Shown: in pieces, positions 25,438 to 33,768 of the stretch
Layout of the letters: each line of letters opens with the position of its first letter
Numbering within the stretch: the first letter of the stretch is position 1
Assembly: GCA_029820565.1 (NCBI GenBank)
Contig: JALGUR010000035.1
Location: 1-34,198 of the forward strand
Length of the DNA: 34,198 nucleotides
Direction: 5' to 3'
From: Candidatus Zipacnadia bacterium
GTDB lineage: Bacteria > Armatimonadota > Zipacnadia > Zipacnadales > Zipacnadaceae
The notes under the pieces: model-generated
The model's input: the letters and a program-made list of their open reading frames with translations, nothing else
Told to the model about the DNA's origin: nothing
Database searches by the model: none
Translations under genes and position numbers: made by a program

Positions 25438-26088
25438 CTACTGGATGGTGACTGTCCCATCCACGGCCGTCGGTGCAGGCGTAATGGGGGCACCAGTAGT
25501 GTCACCAAACTGTAGTGGCGTAGGCGCGACCGCCGTATCGTCAATGTCTACAACAGTAGTCCCGGCTGCGCCGACGGCCTTGAACACGATAACAAGAATC
25601 TCGGTCTTGCTCGTATCGAACTCCTGTGTGCCGCCTCCGGCAACTCGAATAACCCCAGCGGTCTGAATGTTGGCGACTATCGTTAGTCCTGTTGCTGCCT
25701 CCCCCGCGCTTACCGACACCACCTCCAGAGCTGTCTGGTCGTAGTTAATGGTCATCTGAAAGCCGGCTACGCCGGTGGTATCAGACAGGTTCAGCGAGAC
25801 AGTAGCCGTCCCGCCGGTATTAACTGTTATACTATCACTCCCCCTTGCCCCAAAACTATCAACAGCCGTTGCGGTGATAGTGTGCGCGGTAAGCCCCACA
25901 GTGGCATTCGCTACGGATACAGTCCAGGCCTGAGCGGGCGCGGTAGCTGAGGAGACGATAGCAGCCGACAGCTCACTGACGTTGAAACTAACGATCCCAG
26001 AAGCGCCGGTTATGGTCTTTGTGGTAGTGCCTGAGGTTACGTCGATGTGGTCGATCGTCGCCCCGGGTTCCTGAGCAGTAGCGGTCAC
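25438..26088 (-). pseudogene. Detached C-terminal half of a cohesin lipoprotein
   Basis: 216 codons: an Ig-like segment (EPGATIDHIDVTSGT) followed by a cohesin-type domain (TATVSLNLSDTTGVAGFQM, then ...INYDQTALEVVSV and VIRVAGGGTQEFDTS). It has no signal peptide and begins exactly where the upstream frame stops: GTG 26088 overlaps the TGA of the 26085-27212 gene in GTGA. Compared with its paralogue, about 46 nt appear to be missing at the junction, which changes the frame. GGAG lies 5 nt before the GTG, so reinitiation could still make it as a separate cytoplasmic product, but a broken single gene is the simpler reading. Confidence 0.7.
25514..26071. repeat. Long direct repeat, copy 1
   Basis: About 558 bp with very high identity, by eye, to 27429-27981 (553 bp). 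Both copies encode the same Ig-like plus cohesin segment on the minus strand. The 5-bp length difference is a deletion in copy 2. It is large enough for homologous recombination, which would excise about 1.9 kb. Confidence 0.85.
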
Positions 26089-27212
26089 TTCATCTCCACC
26101 GTAGGCGGTTGGGTGGCAGAGAGAGTAGTAAAGCTGAACTGAGCACCGCTAAGTGCCTCATAGTGGATTGTATCAGCGGGGGTTACACCAATGTCTGATA
26201 TGGTGTATGTCGTTCCCGGCGCCAGAGGCGCATTCGGCTCAAGCTGCACTGTATCATAGTCAGGATCGTTCCAGATAGGAGTAAAGTTGGCGGAGGGACT
26301 AACTGTATAGGTAAGGGAGTTGGGCTTTACCTCAATACTGAAGACGATGATTATTGGCGCTGAGCAGTCTACATTAATAGCTCCATTGGAGGGAGTAGTG
26401 CTGACCATTTGTACGGGCTGCCTGTTGCCTACAGTGCCAATTGGCCACGGGTCTAACCCCACCACACAGCGCAATACCCTAATAACATCGCCGGGAGTTA
26501 CACGCCCATCCCCATCAACATCAGCCAGTGCTATCGGTTCTTCCAGACCAACAACCATGCGTAAGATTCTTATGGCGTCACCCGGAGTAGCCCTTCCATC
26601 GCCGTCTATATCCCCCAGTAACCCTATCTGAATGGATATCTCTCCAGTGGCAGCCGCCGCGGCGATTAAACCGCCCTGACCATCATATAGCTCGGCGTTG
26701 ATTCCTAAGTTAGTTGTACCCCAAACGCTGGCAGGTTTTATCGTAAAGGCAATATCTAAAAGTGTAGTGGGCCCACCACTGGCCTCCTGGGTACCAGCCA
26801 CCGCTACGGCGACAAGCCCCGCATCATTGTCAACGTTAATTACTGGTATTCCTAAAATGTCAGTGGTTGTTTGTACGTTTCCTTGCGTAGTCTCAAGCAC
26901 GGTCGGACTAAAAGTCAACTGCACACTAAAGCCCGCGACTCCTCCGAGGTCGTTGAGGTTTACCAACACGTGGATACTATCGCCGGGATATCCCGAGACA
27001 TCAGGTATGGTCAAGTGGCGGCCAGTCTGAGCACCTGAGGTGTCTAATAACTGCACCGTCCCGCCTCGCACCAGGATCTGCCCGGCACCTGAACTCACAT
27101 CGCCAGTTAGTGCCTGAGGCGGCGGTGCTCCGCTGCCCCCACAACCCGCCAACAGACTTACCATAACCCCGGCAATTAGCAAAAGCACTCCTACTGATGT
27201 GGTCTTCTTCAT
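26085..27212 (-). CDS. Cohesin-dockerin lipoprotein (N-terminal part of a frameshifted gene)
   Basis: 375 aa. Lipobox LAGC (Cys24), then a cohesin-type domain (GYPGDSIHVLVNLNDLGG, VAGFSVQLTFSP and FTIKPASVWGTT), a dockerin with two good repeats (GDIDGDGRATPGDAIRIL and ADVDGDGRVTPGDVIRVL), and a Big_5-like Ig domain (TTPSNGAINVDCSAPIIIVF) running to the stop. Cohesin and dockerin on one chain could self-associate or chain to other dockerin proteins at the cell surface. ATG 27212 is used because GGAAGGAAG is about 7 nt upstream; a TTG at 27230 is inside that site. The product ends in PPTVEMK, cut short relative to its paralogue; the rest is the adjacent fragment 25438-26088. Confidence 0.82.
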   Translation of the reverse strand: MKKTTSVGVLLLIAGVMVSLLAGCGGSGAPPPQALTGDVSSGAGQILVRGGTVQLLDTSGAQTGRHLTIPDVSGYPGDSIHVLVNLNDLGGVAGFSVQLTFSPTVLETTQGNVQTTTDILGIPVINVDNDAGLVAVAVAGTQEASGGPTTLLDIAFTIKPASVWGTTNLGINAELYDGQGGLIAAAAATGEISIQIGLLGDIDGDGRATPGDAIRILRMVVGLEEPIALADVDGDGRVTPGDVIRVLRCVVGLDPWPIGTVGNRQPVQMVSTTPSNGAINVDCSAPIIIVFSIEVKPNSLTYTVSPSANFTPIWNDPDYDTVQLEPNAPLAPGTTYTISDIGVTPADTIHYEALSGAQFSFTTLSATQPPTVEMK

Positions 27213-27298
27213 CAGTATCTTCCTTCCCAATGCGCACGAACTTAATCTTCGCTTGACATAGCAAGCGCTTTAGGCGTTAGTCCAGCGATGCCCTATGG

Positions 27299-27331
27299 AA
27301 AAAAGGGGGCCGACCTCTTCAGGTCGGCCCC
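27299..27331 (-). terminator. Rho-independent terminator of the second cohesin gene
   Basis: On the minus strand, a perfect 11-bp stem GGGGCCGACCT/AGGTCGGCCCC with a 4-nt loop, followed by C and six T. It lies 22 nt past the stop codon at 27353. Confidence 0.88.
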
Positions 27332-27352
27332 TCGCGCTTTAACCCTATTGGA

Positions 27353-27811
27353 CTATTGGACCGTTACTGTGCCATCTACGGCAGTCGGTCCTGGGTCTAT
27401 CTTACTGGCACTGGTATCGTAGAACTCCAGTGGCGTAGGCGCGCTCGCCGTATCGTCAATGTCTACAACAGTAGCCCCGGCTGCGCCGACGGCCTTGAAC
27501 ACGATAACAAGAATCTCGGTCTTGCTCGTATCGAACTCCTGTGTGCCGGCTCCCGCAACTCGAATAACCCCAGCAGTCTGAATGTTGGGGACTATCGTTA
27601 GTCCCGTTGCTGCCTCCCCTCCGCTTACCGACACCACCTCCAGAGCTGTCTGGTCGTAGTTGATGGTCATGGAAAAGCCGGCCACGCCCGTGGTATTGGA
27701 CAGGTTTACCGAGACCGTCGCTGTCCCGCTCGTCTTGACTGTTATGCTATCGCTCCCCGTTGCACCAAAACTATCAACAGCCGTTGCCGTGATAGTATGC
27801 GCGGTGAGCGC
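27353..27811 (-). pseudogene. Cohesin domain cut off by a frameshift
   Basis: From ALTAHTITATAVDSFGATG onward this frame matches the cohesin part of the paralogue at 25438-26088 almost residue for residue, including NYDQTALEVVSVSGGEAATG and VIRVAGAGTQEFDTS. It has no start, signal peptide or ribosome-binding site of its own. The reading frame changes at about 27811-27830, where a 5-nt deletion relative to the paralogue separates it from the lipoprotein N-terminus at 27774-28442. Its last residues and a strong terminator are intact, so the break is probably recent. Confidence 0.75.
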
Positions 27812-27981
27812 TGGCATTTGCCACGGATACAGTCCATGCATTAGCAGGCGCAGCAGCTGCGGAAACGCTGGCAGCCGACAGCTCACTGACGTTGAAACTA
27901 ACGATCCCAGAAGCGCCAGGTATAGTCTTTTTGGTAGTACCCGAGGTTACATCAATGTGGTCGATCGTCGCCCCGGGTTCC
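27429..27981. repeat. Long direct repeat, copy 2
   Basis: Partner of 25514-26071. It carries the 5-bp deletion that breaks the frame near 27820. Confidence 0.85.
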
Positions 27982-28442
27982 ACCGGGGTGGCGGTGGCTT
28001 CAACTTCAAAATCACCGCTTACTGTAACCCCGTCGTCGGGCCTGGTTATTTCCACCGTAGGCGGTGCAGTCGGCGGCTCGGCAGTCACGGTAACTTGTAC
28101 AGAATCCGTAGCTCTTCTGCCATTGCTATCAACAGCCGTTACGGTGATAGTGTACGGTGTATCCTGGCTCACCGAGGGCACGTTGAAATCCTCTGCTGTG
28201 CCTGAGGCCCCAGTAATGGTCTTAGTCTGGCCAGCGAAAGTAACTTCAATGTGGTCGATGGTAGCGCCAGGCTCTTGCGCGGCTGCCTGAGCCGTAACAT
28301 CAAGGGTGTCATAAGCTTGACCACCTTGCGTGGGGCTCTGGATGGTGACAGTTGGTGGTTCGGTGGTCACCCCTTCCCCATGGCATCCGGCCATAACCAT
28401 CGCCAAGGCAATTACTGGCACGATCCACAAATACTTGTACAT
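27774..28442 (-). CDS. Ig-domain lipoprotein, truncated by the frameshift
   Basis: 222 codons up to the premature stop. Lipobox VMAGC (Cys20), then two related Ig-like/Big repeats each centred on EPGATIDHI (AQEPGATIDHIEVTFAGQ and VEPGATIDHIDVTSGT). After SVANA the frame runs into an unrelated tail SAHRAYYHGNGC and stops. Repairing the 5-nt deletion would give a protein of about 360 aa with a C-terminal cohesin. AGGAGGGAG is 6 nt from the ATG and the promoter is near-consensus, so a truncated lipoprotein is probably still made. Confidence 0.78.
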   Translation of the reverse strand: MYKYLWIVPVIALAMVMAGCHGEGVTTEPPTVTIQSPTQGGQAYDTLDVTAQAAAQEPGATIDHIEVTFAGQTKTITGASGTAEDFNVPSVSQDTPYTITVTAVDSNGRRATDSVQVTVTAEPPTAPPTVEITRPDDGVTVSGDFEVEATATPVEPGATIDHIDVTSGTTKKTIPGASGIVSFNVSELSAASVSAAAAPANAWTVSVANASAHRAYYHGNGC

Positions 28443-28484
28443 AACGACTCCCTCCTTAAATCTATTTTACTAACACGATTGTAT

Positions 28485-28513
28485 ACTATAACAAACATTC
28501 ACTTTTTTGTCAA
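28485..28513 (-). promoter_or_regulatory. Near-consensus promoter of the second cohesin gene
   Basis: On the minus strand, a perfect -35 TTGACA (28508-28513), a 17-nt spacer and -10 TATAGT (28485-28490) with an extended TGT. The start site is about 35 nt before the ATG at 28442. Confidence 0.85.
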
Positions 28514-28543
28514 GTACTGCTTCTTGTTCGGAGAGACAATTCT

Positions 28544-29005
28544 TCAAAATGGCGGCGGGGGCGGGCTTCCTCCGCCTGGCCAGGGTAGAGGCCACTGCTC
28601 CAATCCTACCACTGCCCGCAGTACCATCATCGCATCCCCGACATCAACGCCACCGTTTCCATTAACATCAGCCAACCACCGTTCAGTAGAAGTAGGCTGA
28701 TCCAGACCTACTACAAAGCGCAGTATGCTGATAGCATCCCCTGGAGTAGGGTCGCCATCCCCGTCTATGTCTCCCAAATATGACGAGGACTTTGGCCTGA
28801 CTGCATCAGAATCTAACTCCGGCCCATCGGTAGCAGGCAAGCCCGAGACGCTCTGCGGCCTCGCCTGTTGTACCGCTGGAGTGGTTGGGTGATCACCGCC
28901 GCCACAACCAGCGCCTGATCCGATAACCACTATTATTGCCGTTACTATGGACACAATAATTAGTATAAACAGCAACTCATTACCATTTCTTGTTCTTGGC
29001 TGCAT
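28544..29005 (-). CDS. Small dockerin protein, membrane or lipid anchored
   Basis: 153 aa. A hydrophobic segment at 11-29 ends in GSGAGC (Cys34), an imperfect lipobox, so it is either a lipoprotein or a single-pass protein. After a polar linker come two dockerin segments (GDIDGDGDPTPGDAISIL and ADVNGNGGVDVGDAMMVL), each ending in VVGL, and then a Gly/Pro-rich tail ending PPPPPF. It has no other domain, so it looks like a surface adaptor that presents a dockerin. GGAG lies about 8 nt before the ATG. Its 3' end is just upstream of the promoter for the next minus-strand gene. Confidence 0.82.
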   Translation of the reverse strand: MQPRTRNGNELLFILIIVSIVTAIIVVIGSGAGCGGGDHPTTPAVQQARPQSVSGLPATDGPELDSDAVRPKSSSYLGDIDGDGDPTPGDAISILRFVVGLDQPTSTERWLADVNGNGGVDVGDAMMVLRAVVGLEQWPLPWPGGGSPPPPPF

Positions 29006-29222
29006 AGATTATCTCCAATGATTAAGTAACTCCTCGACAACACAGCACCATACTTATACTTTGGACTTTCGCCACACTATAAAAGTTCCCTCCTGGATCC
29101 AATGATGGTCGGTCTTGACGGCGTTTATCAATGTTAGCCTTGGGAGGTGGGTAGGGGTAAGTTGTGGAAATAAATTTGATGTCACAGTTATAGAGGGCTT
29201 CGTGGAGAAGCGGAGAATTAGC
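29006..29222. other. Region upstream of rep, possible origin
   Basis: About 217 nt without a gene. I see no clear iteron array. TGTGGAAAT (29163-29171) matches a DnaA box at 7 of 9 positions and is next to an AT-rich ATAAATTTGAT, which would suit an origin. This is weak evidence. A TTGACG at 29115 lacks a matching -10. Confidence 0.3.
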
Positions 29223-29279
29223 GATGGGACTTAGTCATCCAAAAGCACAAGGGAATATCCGGGACAATGACCGAGGATA
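29223..29279 (+). CDS. Possible short leader peptide overlapping the rep start
   Basis: An 18-codon frame (MGLSHPKAQGNIRDNDRG) preceded by GCGGAGAA about 7 nt upstream. It ends 13 nt inside the rep gene in another frame. Rep's own ATG has only poor ribosome-binding sequences, so ribosomes finishing this leader could reinitiate on rep, as in some plasmid copy-control systems. It could also be chance. Confidence 0.35.
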
Positions 29280-30580
29280 GCCTAGAATTTGTTAGGCCCC
29301 ACAACGAGGGCACTTCCAAGGAAGTAGCCTTGGACCCTATCCGCCTGGGTGGGGACGAGTTAAACCTAGCTGAATTCCCTTTTGCTTTGTTGGCTGACCG
29401 ACAGCCGGATGATGTGGGTACCATTGAGTTCTCCGATGTAATTAGAGGTAAAGACAGCCAAAGGATAAACCGCACTTGGATATTGACGGGCAGCGAAGAA
29501 TTCGGCCTGCCGGTGGCCAGTGACGAACAGATGTACGTAGCCTTGATGGAGTTAACTCGCGAGCAAGGCTTTGACAACCGCGTCATTTATTTAACCCGCT
29601 ACGAACTCATAAAGCGGTTGGGGTGGCCCGATAAGGGTGGCAGCTACGCGCGGGTCAAGGGATGCTTGGACAGATTATTAGGGGTTACTATTACCGCCAA
29701 GCAAGCCTTTTGGGACAAGACTAAACAGCGCTATGTAGATGTGGGCTTTCACATAATTGATGACTATGCCTTATATAACGAGCCAGTCGGCCGTAAGCGA
29801 CGTTATGCTCGCCAGCACCAACCCTTAAGTTATGTGGCCTGGAATCAAGTCGTCTTTAAGTCCTTTCAGGCCGGCAATATTAAACAATTGGACACTAGTT
29901 TCTACTTCGGCCTGCGCAGTGCCGTATCCCGGCGGTTATTCCGCTATCTAGACAAAAAGCGCTTGGATGGGAAGCCAGCCTTCCGGATTGGGCTACGCAA
30001 ACTCGGATTTGAGAAGTTAGGCATGAGTCGCAACTATTATCCCAGTCATATTAAACAAGAATTGGCACGCGCCCATCGGGAACTCATTGATAACGGCTTT
30101 CTGGAGAGGGCTGAGTACCTCCGGTCAGGCCGTGATGCTGATGAGCAAGTATATTATTGGTTTAGCTCCAGCAGATACCACCTTTCTATGGATACTCATC
30201 AACGCGCCCGTGCTTCCTCTCTATTCCAGCAACTCTCTGAGCGAGGAATCACGCCCTCGGTAGCCGAGCAATTAGTTGCTGAATACGGAGACCAGGTACA
30301 AGCACAGACAGAAGCAGAGGACGCTCGCCAGGCCGCTGAAGCCGAGCAACAACGTCAGGAGCGCAGGCAGCAGCAATTAGAGAAACGGCAAGCCCGTAGG
30401 AGCGCTTGCCGCCGCGCCCTGGAGCGCCTCTCCCCTGCCGAGCGGCAGGAAATAGAAGAAGCTGCACAACGCCACCTCCAGGAAGACAATCCCGCCCTGG
30501 CTGCTCATCCCCAGAGTACTGCGTATCAAGTCCTTCTGGATGAATATATCGCCGACCTATTGATCCCCTCAGACGAGTAG
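29267..30580 (+). CDS. Plasmid replication initiator, RPA family
   Basis: 437 aa. The opening DELNLAEFPFALLADRQ and the winged-helix body (WILTGSEEFGLPVASDEQ, LTRYELIKRLGWPDKGGSY, LDTSFYFGLRSAVSRRLFRYLDKKR) are characteristic of replication initiator protein A (Pfam RPA family) found on plasmids of many phyla. It should bind the origin and load the host helicase. Residues from about 340 form a charged Gln/Arg/Glu coiled coil (QQRQERRQQQLEKRQARR), followed by a helical end. It is convergent with the symporter gene, with only 6 nt between stops and no terminator seen. The start is the first ATG in frame; a stop codon lies just upstream. Confidence 0.88.
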   Translation: MTEDSLEFVRPHNEGTSKEVALDPIRLGGDELNLAEFPFALLADRQPDDVGTIEFSDVIRGKDSQRINRTWILTGSEEFGLPVASDEQMYVALMELTREQGFDNRVIYLTRYELIKRLGWPDKGGSYARVKGCLDRLLGVTITAKQAFWDKTKQRYVDVGFHIIDDYALYNEPVGRKRRYARQHQPLSYVAWNQVVFKSFQAGNIKQLDTSFYFGLRSAVSRRLFRYLDKKRLDGKPAFRIGLRKLGFEKLGMSRNYYPSHIKQELARAHRELIDNGFLERAEYLRSGRDADEQVYYWFSSSRYHLSMDTHQRARASSLFQQLSERGITPSVAEQLVAEYGDQVQAQTEAEDARQAAEAEQQRQERRQQQLEKRQARRSACRRALERLSPAERQEIEEAAQRHLQEDNPALAAHPQSTAYQVLLDEYIADLLIPSDE

Positions 30581-30586
30581 CAGCCA

Positions 30587-32407
30587 CTAATCACCGCCAC
30601 TTACCTGTTCCTTGTCAACCGGGAAGTGAGTGTAGATGGTCATCCCCTCAATCTGCTCAGGATTAGGCGGCGCTGTAGCCAGACTAACTAGGTAACCCAC
30701 AACGACAGTGGGAACCAGGCCGACGAAACTGTACAGAAACGGCGTGAATTGCAAGTACTGCGCCCAAATGGTGGTACAAATAGCGCCCGTGATTGCGCCG
30801 ACAAGCACCCCCGTTGCGTTGGCCCGGCGGGTAAACAGGCCCAGCAGGAATATGCCTAACAGAGGTCCAGTCCAGAAGCCCATCATTTTGGTTGCGATGA
30901 GATAGATATTACCTAAACGACCAACGAACAGCGCGGTAATTGTGGCCAGTAAACCCCAGATCAAAGTGGCCCACCGTGAAACTCGTAAGTAGTGAGCGTC
31001 AGCGGCATGTTCGGGAGCGATGCGAGCCAATGTCGTGCGTATCAGCGGCAATAATACGCCCGCGTACAGGCCCAGTGCCAGTACTGCTGCGATGACCGTA
31101 ATAGCTACACTGGCCACTGCGCTACCCGCCCCCACTAACTGTTGCACGGCCGGTAGGCTCAGGACGAGCACCCATGCTATTCCCGTAATGATGGCCGCCA
31201 GGATGGCCGCGACGAATTTGTCAAAGACCCCGCGGCTACTCTCGGTGCTTTGCGTCCCCCGCAGCCGGTCGTAGAAGTCGGTAATACAGGCAGCACTCAG
31301 CGAGTTAATGCCGGAGTCAACGCTGGACATAGTGGCTGCGAACAGAGCAGCAATGAATAAACCCGAGATACCTACAGGCAACACCGCTGCCACAAAGTAG
31401 GGCAGCATCTGGTCAGTATTCTCGGGCAGGTTGGGATACTGGGCGGCATGCACAGAGAAATATACAAAGATGCCGGTGCCAGTGATGTATAACAACGCCA
31501 TCAGGGGAATATCGGAAATCCGCGCGATCCAAAGTGCCCGAATGCTCTCTTTGATAGAACGAGCGCTAAAGTATCGCTGCAGGGTGAGCTGATCGGTGCC
31601 CATATCATTGAGCTGGCCTAGCGTTTGTCCCATAAGCAGCCACAAGAACATCAACTCGACTGCGGGCTTCAGGTCAGGATTGAACACCCAACTCCAGAAT
31701 TCCTTACCACTGGTCATGGGATATGTGTGACCGGTCTGACTGGCAATGCCCCAGACCTGACTCCACCCGCCCACATCACGCAGTACATAGAACCATATTA
31801 GGATCATTCCTCCCGCAAACACGAAGAACTGTATGACGTCGCTCCACATATCCGCCTCTATTCCGCCCAGGGTGGTATAAATGGTCGCGACGATACCCAC
31901 CAACGCGACCGCCGCCCAAATCTCTTGCTGCTCGGTTAGCCCCGGGATATCAACCACCGCGCTAAGGGCAACCGAGGGGGCATAAATGACAGTCGCCAGC
32001 CATCCGCCGCGCAGGAGAATAAAGAGAGTACTTCCTATCATCCGGACGCTCAACCCGTAACGGCGCTCCAAGTAAGTATAAGCCGTTGTCAGCGATAGCG
32101 CGTGGAACACTGGCAGAATAGTGTAGATGACTACAATCGCGATCGGGATGATGAGTAGCCACATTACTGGTACAAACTGTAAATCGTGTTTGTACGCATA
32201 GCCGGGGCAGCCAAGCATCGAATTAGCGCTGGTTAGCGATACCCAAATAGATATCGATAGGACAAACCAGCCCATCCTCCGCCCCGCTACAAAGTAGTCC
32301 TCTGAAGTCTTCTGAAACCGGGAGAACCAGACACCCAGTCCAATCATCCCCAAGAGGTAGACGATGATTGCAGCATAATCAATACCGCTCAAGAGGCCTG
32401 TTTGCAC
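30587..32407 (-). CDS. Sodium:solute symporter (SSS family)
   Basis: 606 aa with about 13 hydrophobic helices. The N-terminal helix is followed by SEDYFVAGRRMGWFVLSISIWVS, the signature start of the SSS family, and later ALFAATMSSVDSGINSLSAA, the conserved sodium-site helix. It imports an unidentified solute (sugar, organic acid or similar) with Na+. With no catabolic genes beside it, the substrate cannot be read from context. GTG at 32407 is chosen as start because GGGAGGG stands 6 nt upstream; a TTG at 32425 would place that site inside the gene. The 181 nt on its upstream side show no clear promoter. Confidence 0.92.
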   Translation of the reverse strand: MQTGLLSGIDYAAIIVYLLGMIGLGVWFSRFQKTSEDYFVAGRRMGWFVLSISIWVSLTSANSMLGCPGYAYKHDLQFVPVMWLLIIPIAIVVIYTILPVFHALSLTTAYTYLERRYGLSVRMIGSTLFILLRGGWLATVIYAPSVALSAVVDIPGLTEQQEIWAAVALVGIVATIYTTLGGIEADMWSDVIQFFVFAGGMILIWFYVLRDVGGWSQVWGIASQTGHTYPMTSGKEFWSWVFNPDLKPAVELMFLWLLMGQTLGQLNDMGTDQLTLQRYFSARSIKESIRALWIARISDIPLMALLYITGTGIFVYFSVHAAQYPNLPENTDQMLPYFVAAVLPVGISGLFIAALFAATMSSVDSGINSLSAACITDFYDRLRGTQSTESSRGVFDKFVAAILAAIITGIAWVLVLSLPAVQQLVGAGSAVASVAITVIAAVLALGLYAGVLLPLIRTTLARIAPEHAADAHYLRVSRWATLIWGLLATITALFVGRLGNIYLIATKMMGFWTGPLLGIFLLGLFTRRANATGVLVGAITGAICTTIWAQYLQFTPFLYSFVGLVPTVVVGYLVSLATAPPNPEQIEGMTIYTHFPVDKEQVSGGD

Positions 32408-32588
32408 TTTATACCCTCCCAACAATAATGTTATATGCTCTCATCTGACGTTCGCACCCCTGCCTCAAGCGCAAGAGGCACCCCCGCCCCACCTTTCCTC
32501 TATCCGGTACTTCCACTGCTCACTCGTCAGATTACTCGTCCCCGTCGGCCCAACCCTCACCTCACAACCGAAGTACCCTTTGCCCTAC

Positions 32589-32972
32589 TTACTTGGTATG
32601 CTCATCTTCCTGCTCTGCGATTTTCTCCAATAACTCGGCGATCTCCTCTACTCTCCCCAGCATTTCCCCCAATATTACCTCTACTATCTGCGACCGACTC
32701 ACCTTTAGATTGCACTCCAACAGCACCTGAACTTTGGTTAGCTCCAATCGTTTAACCAAGTCTGGCGCTATATAGAATGTCACCTTTTCGCTTACCCGGG
32801 CTTCAATTGTCCGTGGTGGTCCTTCCCCGATGTCGTCTATTACAGGCTGCAACTCCTTTGCGGTATCGCGGTTCAGCGGTTTAACCTCTTTACGTGTCGG
32901 CGGCTTTGCTGCTTCTTCGCGGTCTCGTGCAAAGAAGTCTGCTGCGACTGGCAACTTTGGCTTTCTACCCAC
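32589..32972 (-). CDS. Partition protein ParB-like, ribbon-helix-helix type
   Basis: 127 aa. A basic, disordered N-terminus (GRKPKLPVAADFFARDREEAA) of the kind that stimulates ParA ATPase, then a C-terminal RHH domain: EKVTFYIAPDLVKRLELTKV, then NLKVSRSQIVEVILGEML, and a charged end. Small RHH ParB proteins pair with short ParA proteins in type Ib systems and bind repeats upstream of parA. The GTG start overlaps the parA stop by 8 nt (GTGGGTAG) with GGGAGG 10 nt before it, so the two are translationally coupled. Confidence 0.8.
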   Translation of the reverse strand: MGRKPKLPVAADFFARDREEAAKPPTRKEVKPLNRDTAKELQPVIDDIGEGPPRTIEARVSEKVTFYIAPDLVKRLELTKVQVLLECNLKVSRSQIVEVILGEMLGRVEEIAELLEKIAEQEDEHTK

Positions 32973-33732
32973 GCTCGATTACCTCCCTTGCTACCGCCCT
33001 ATACGCCTCTGCGGCCTCACTCTTCGCTGCATATTTAGTAATTGGCTCACCGCTTGCCGGGGCCTCCTGGAACCGGATAGTGCTTGGGATTACGGTTTCG
33101 AATACTATATCTCCAAATCCCTCCCGCACCATCCTAATTACTTCTCGGTGATGTATTGTCCGGCGATCTTGCATAGTTAGCAACACGCCACATATGCGCA
33201 GGTCCGGTTTCATTTCTCGCATTTGCTGAATGTTCTCGGTAATCTGGCGCAGACCGTGTAGCGCCAGGAAAGAACACTGCTGAGGTATGAGCACCTCCTC
33301 CGCTGCGCCCAGGCCACAAACTGTCAGTAGGTGCAGCCCCGGCGCGGTGTCTATCAAAATGAAATCATATCGCTTCTCCACTCCTGCAAGTGCTGTCCGC
33401 AATACAGCGCGACGCTCGCCCGGCGCCATCTCCGATAATAATAGATCTGCACCTGCCAGGTTCGTATTGGCCGGCGCGACGTCGAGCCCTACCTCTTCCA
33501 CGCGTAGGATGACCTCTTCCACCCCCACTCCATCATCAAATACCCCCTCGTAGATCGTCACGCCTTCGTCCATGGTTTCTACGCCTAAGTGTGCGCTAAG
33601 ATCGGCCCGAGGGTCCAAGTCTACGGTTAGCACCCGTTCGTCACTCTCCGCAAGTGCCGCCCCCAAGTTGACCACAGTCGTGGTCTTCCCCACTCCACCT
33701 TTCTGGTTGCACACCGCAATAATCCGAGCCAT
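32965..33732 (-). CDS. parA: ParA partition ATPase
   Basis: 255 aa. Deviant Walker A NQKGGVGKTT at residues 9-18, Walker A' DLDPRADLS, and Walker B-like FILIDTAPG. There is no N-terminal helix-turn-helix domain, so it is the short type Ib ParA, and autoregulation falls to the RHH partner. It drives segregation of plasmid copies by nucleoid-dependent gradients. The gene is read from a near-consensus promoter surrounded by ACCGTA repeats. Confidence 0.93.
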   Translation of the reverse strand: MARIIAVCNQKGGVGKTTTVVNLGAALAESDERVLTVDLDPRADLSAHLGVETMDEGVTIYEGVFDDGVGVEEVILRVEEVGLDVAPANTNLAGADLLLSEMAPGERRAVLRTALAGVEKRYDFILIDTAPGLHLLTVCGLGAAEEVLIPQQCSFLALHGLRQITENIQQMREMKPDLRICGVLLTMQDRRTIHHREVIRMVREGFGDIVFETVIPSTIRFQEAPASGEPITKYAAKSEAAEAYRAVAREVIERG

Positions 33733-33768
33733 TGTCCTATCTCTACTCTTCTATTGTGCTTTTCGCGA

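Noticed and set aside
26085-26100. Programmed ribosomal frameshift joining the two cohesin halves
   Set aside because: No slippery heptamer or downstream structure is visible, and the paralogue shows about 46 extra nucleotides at this point, so a deletion explains it better.
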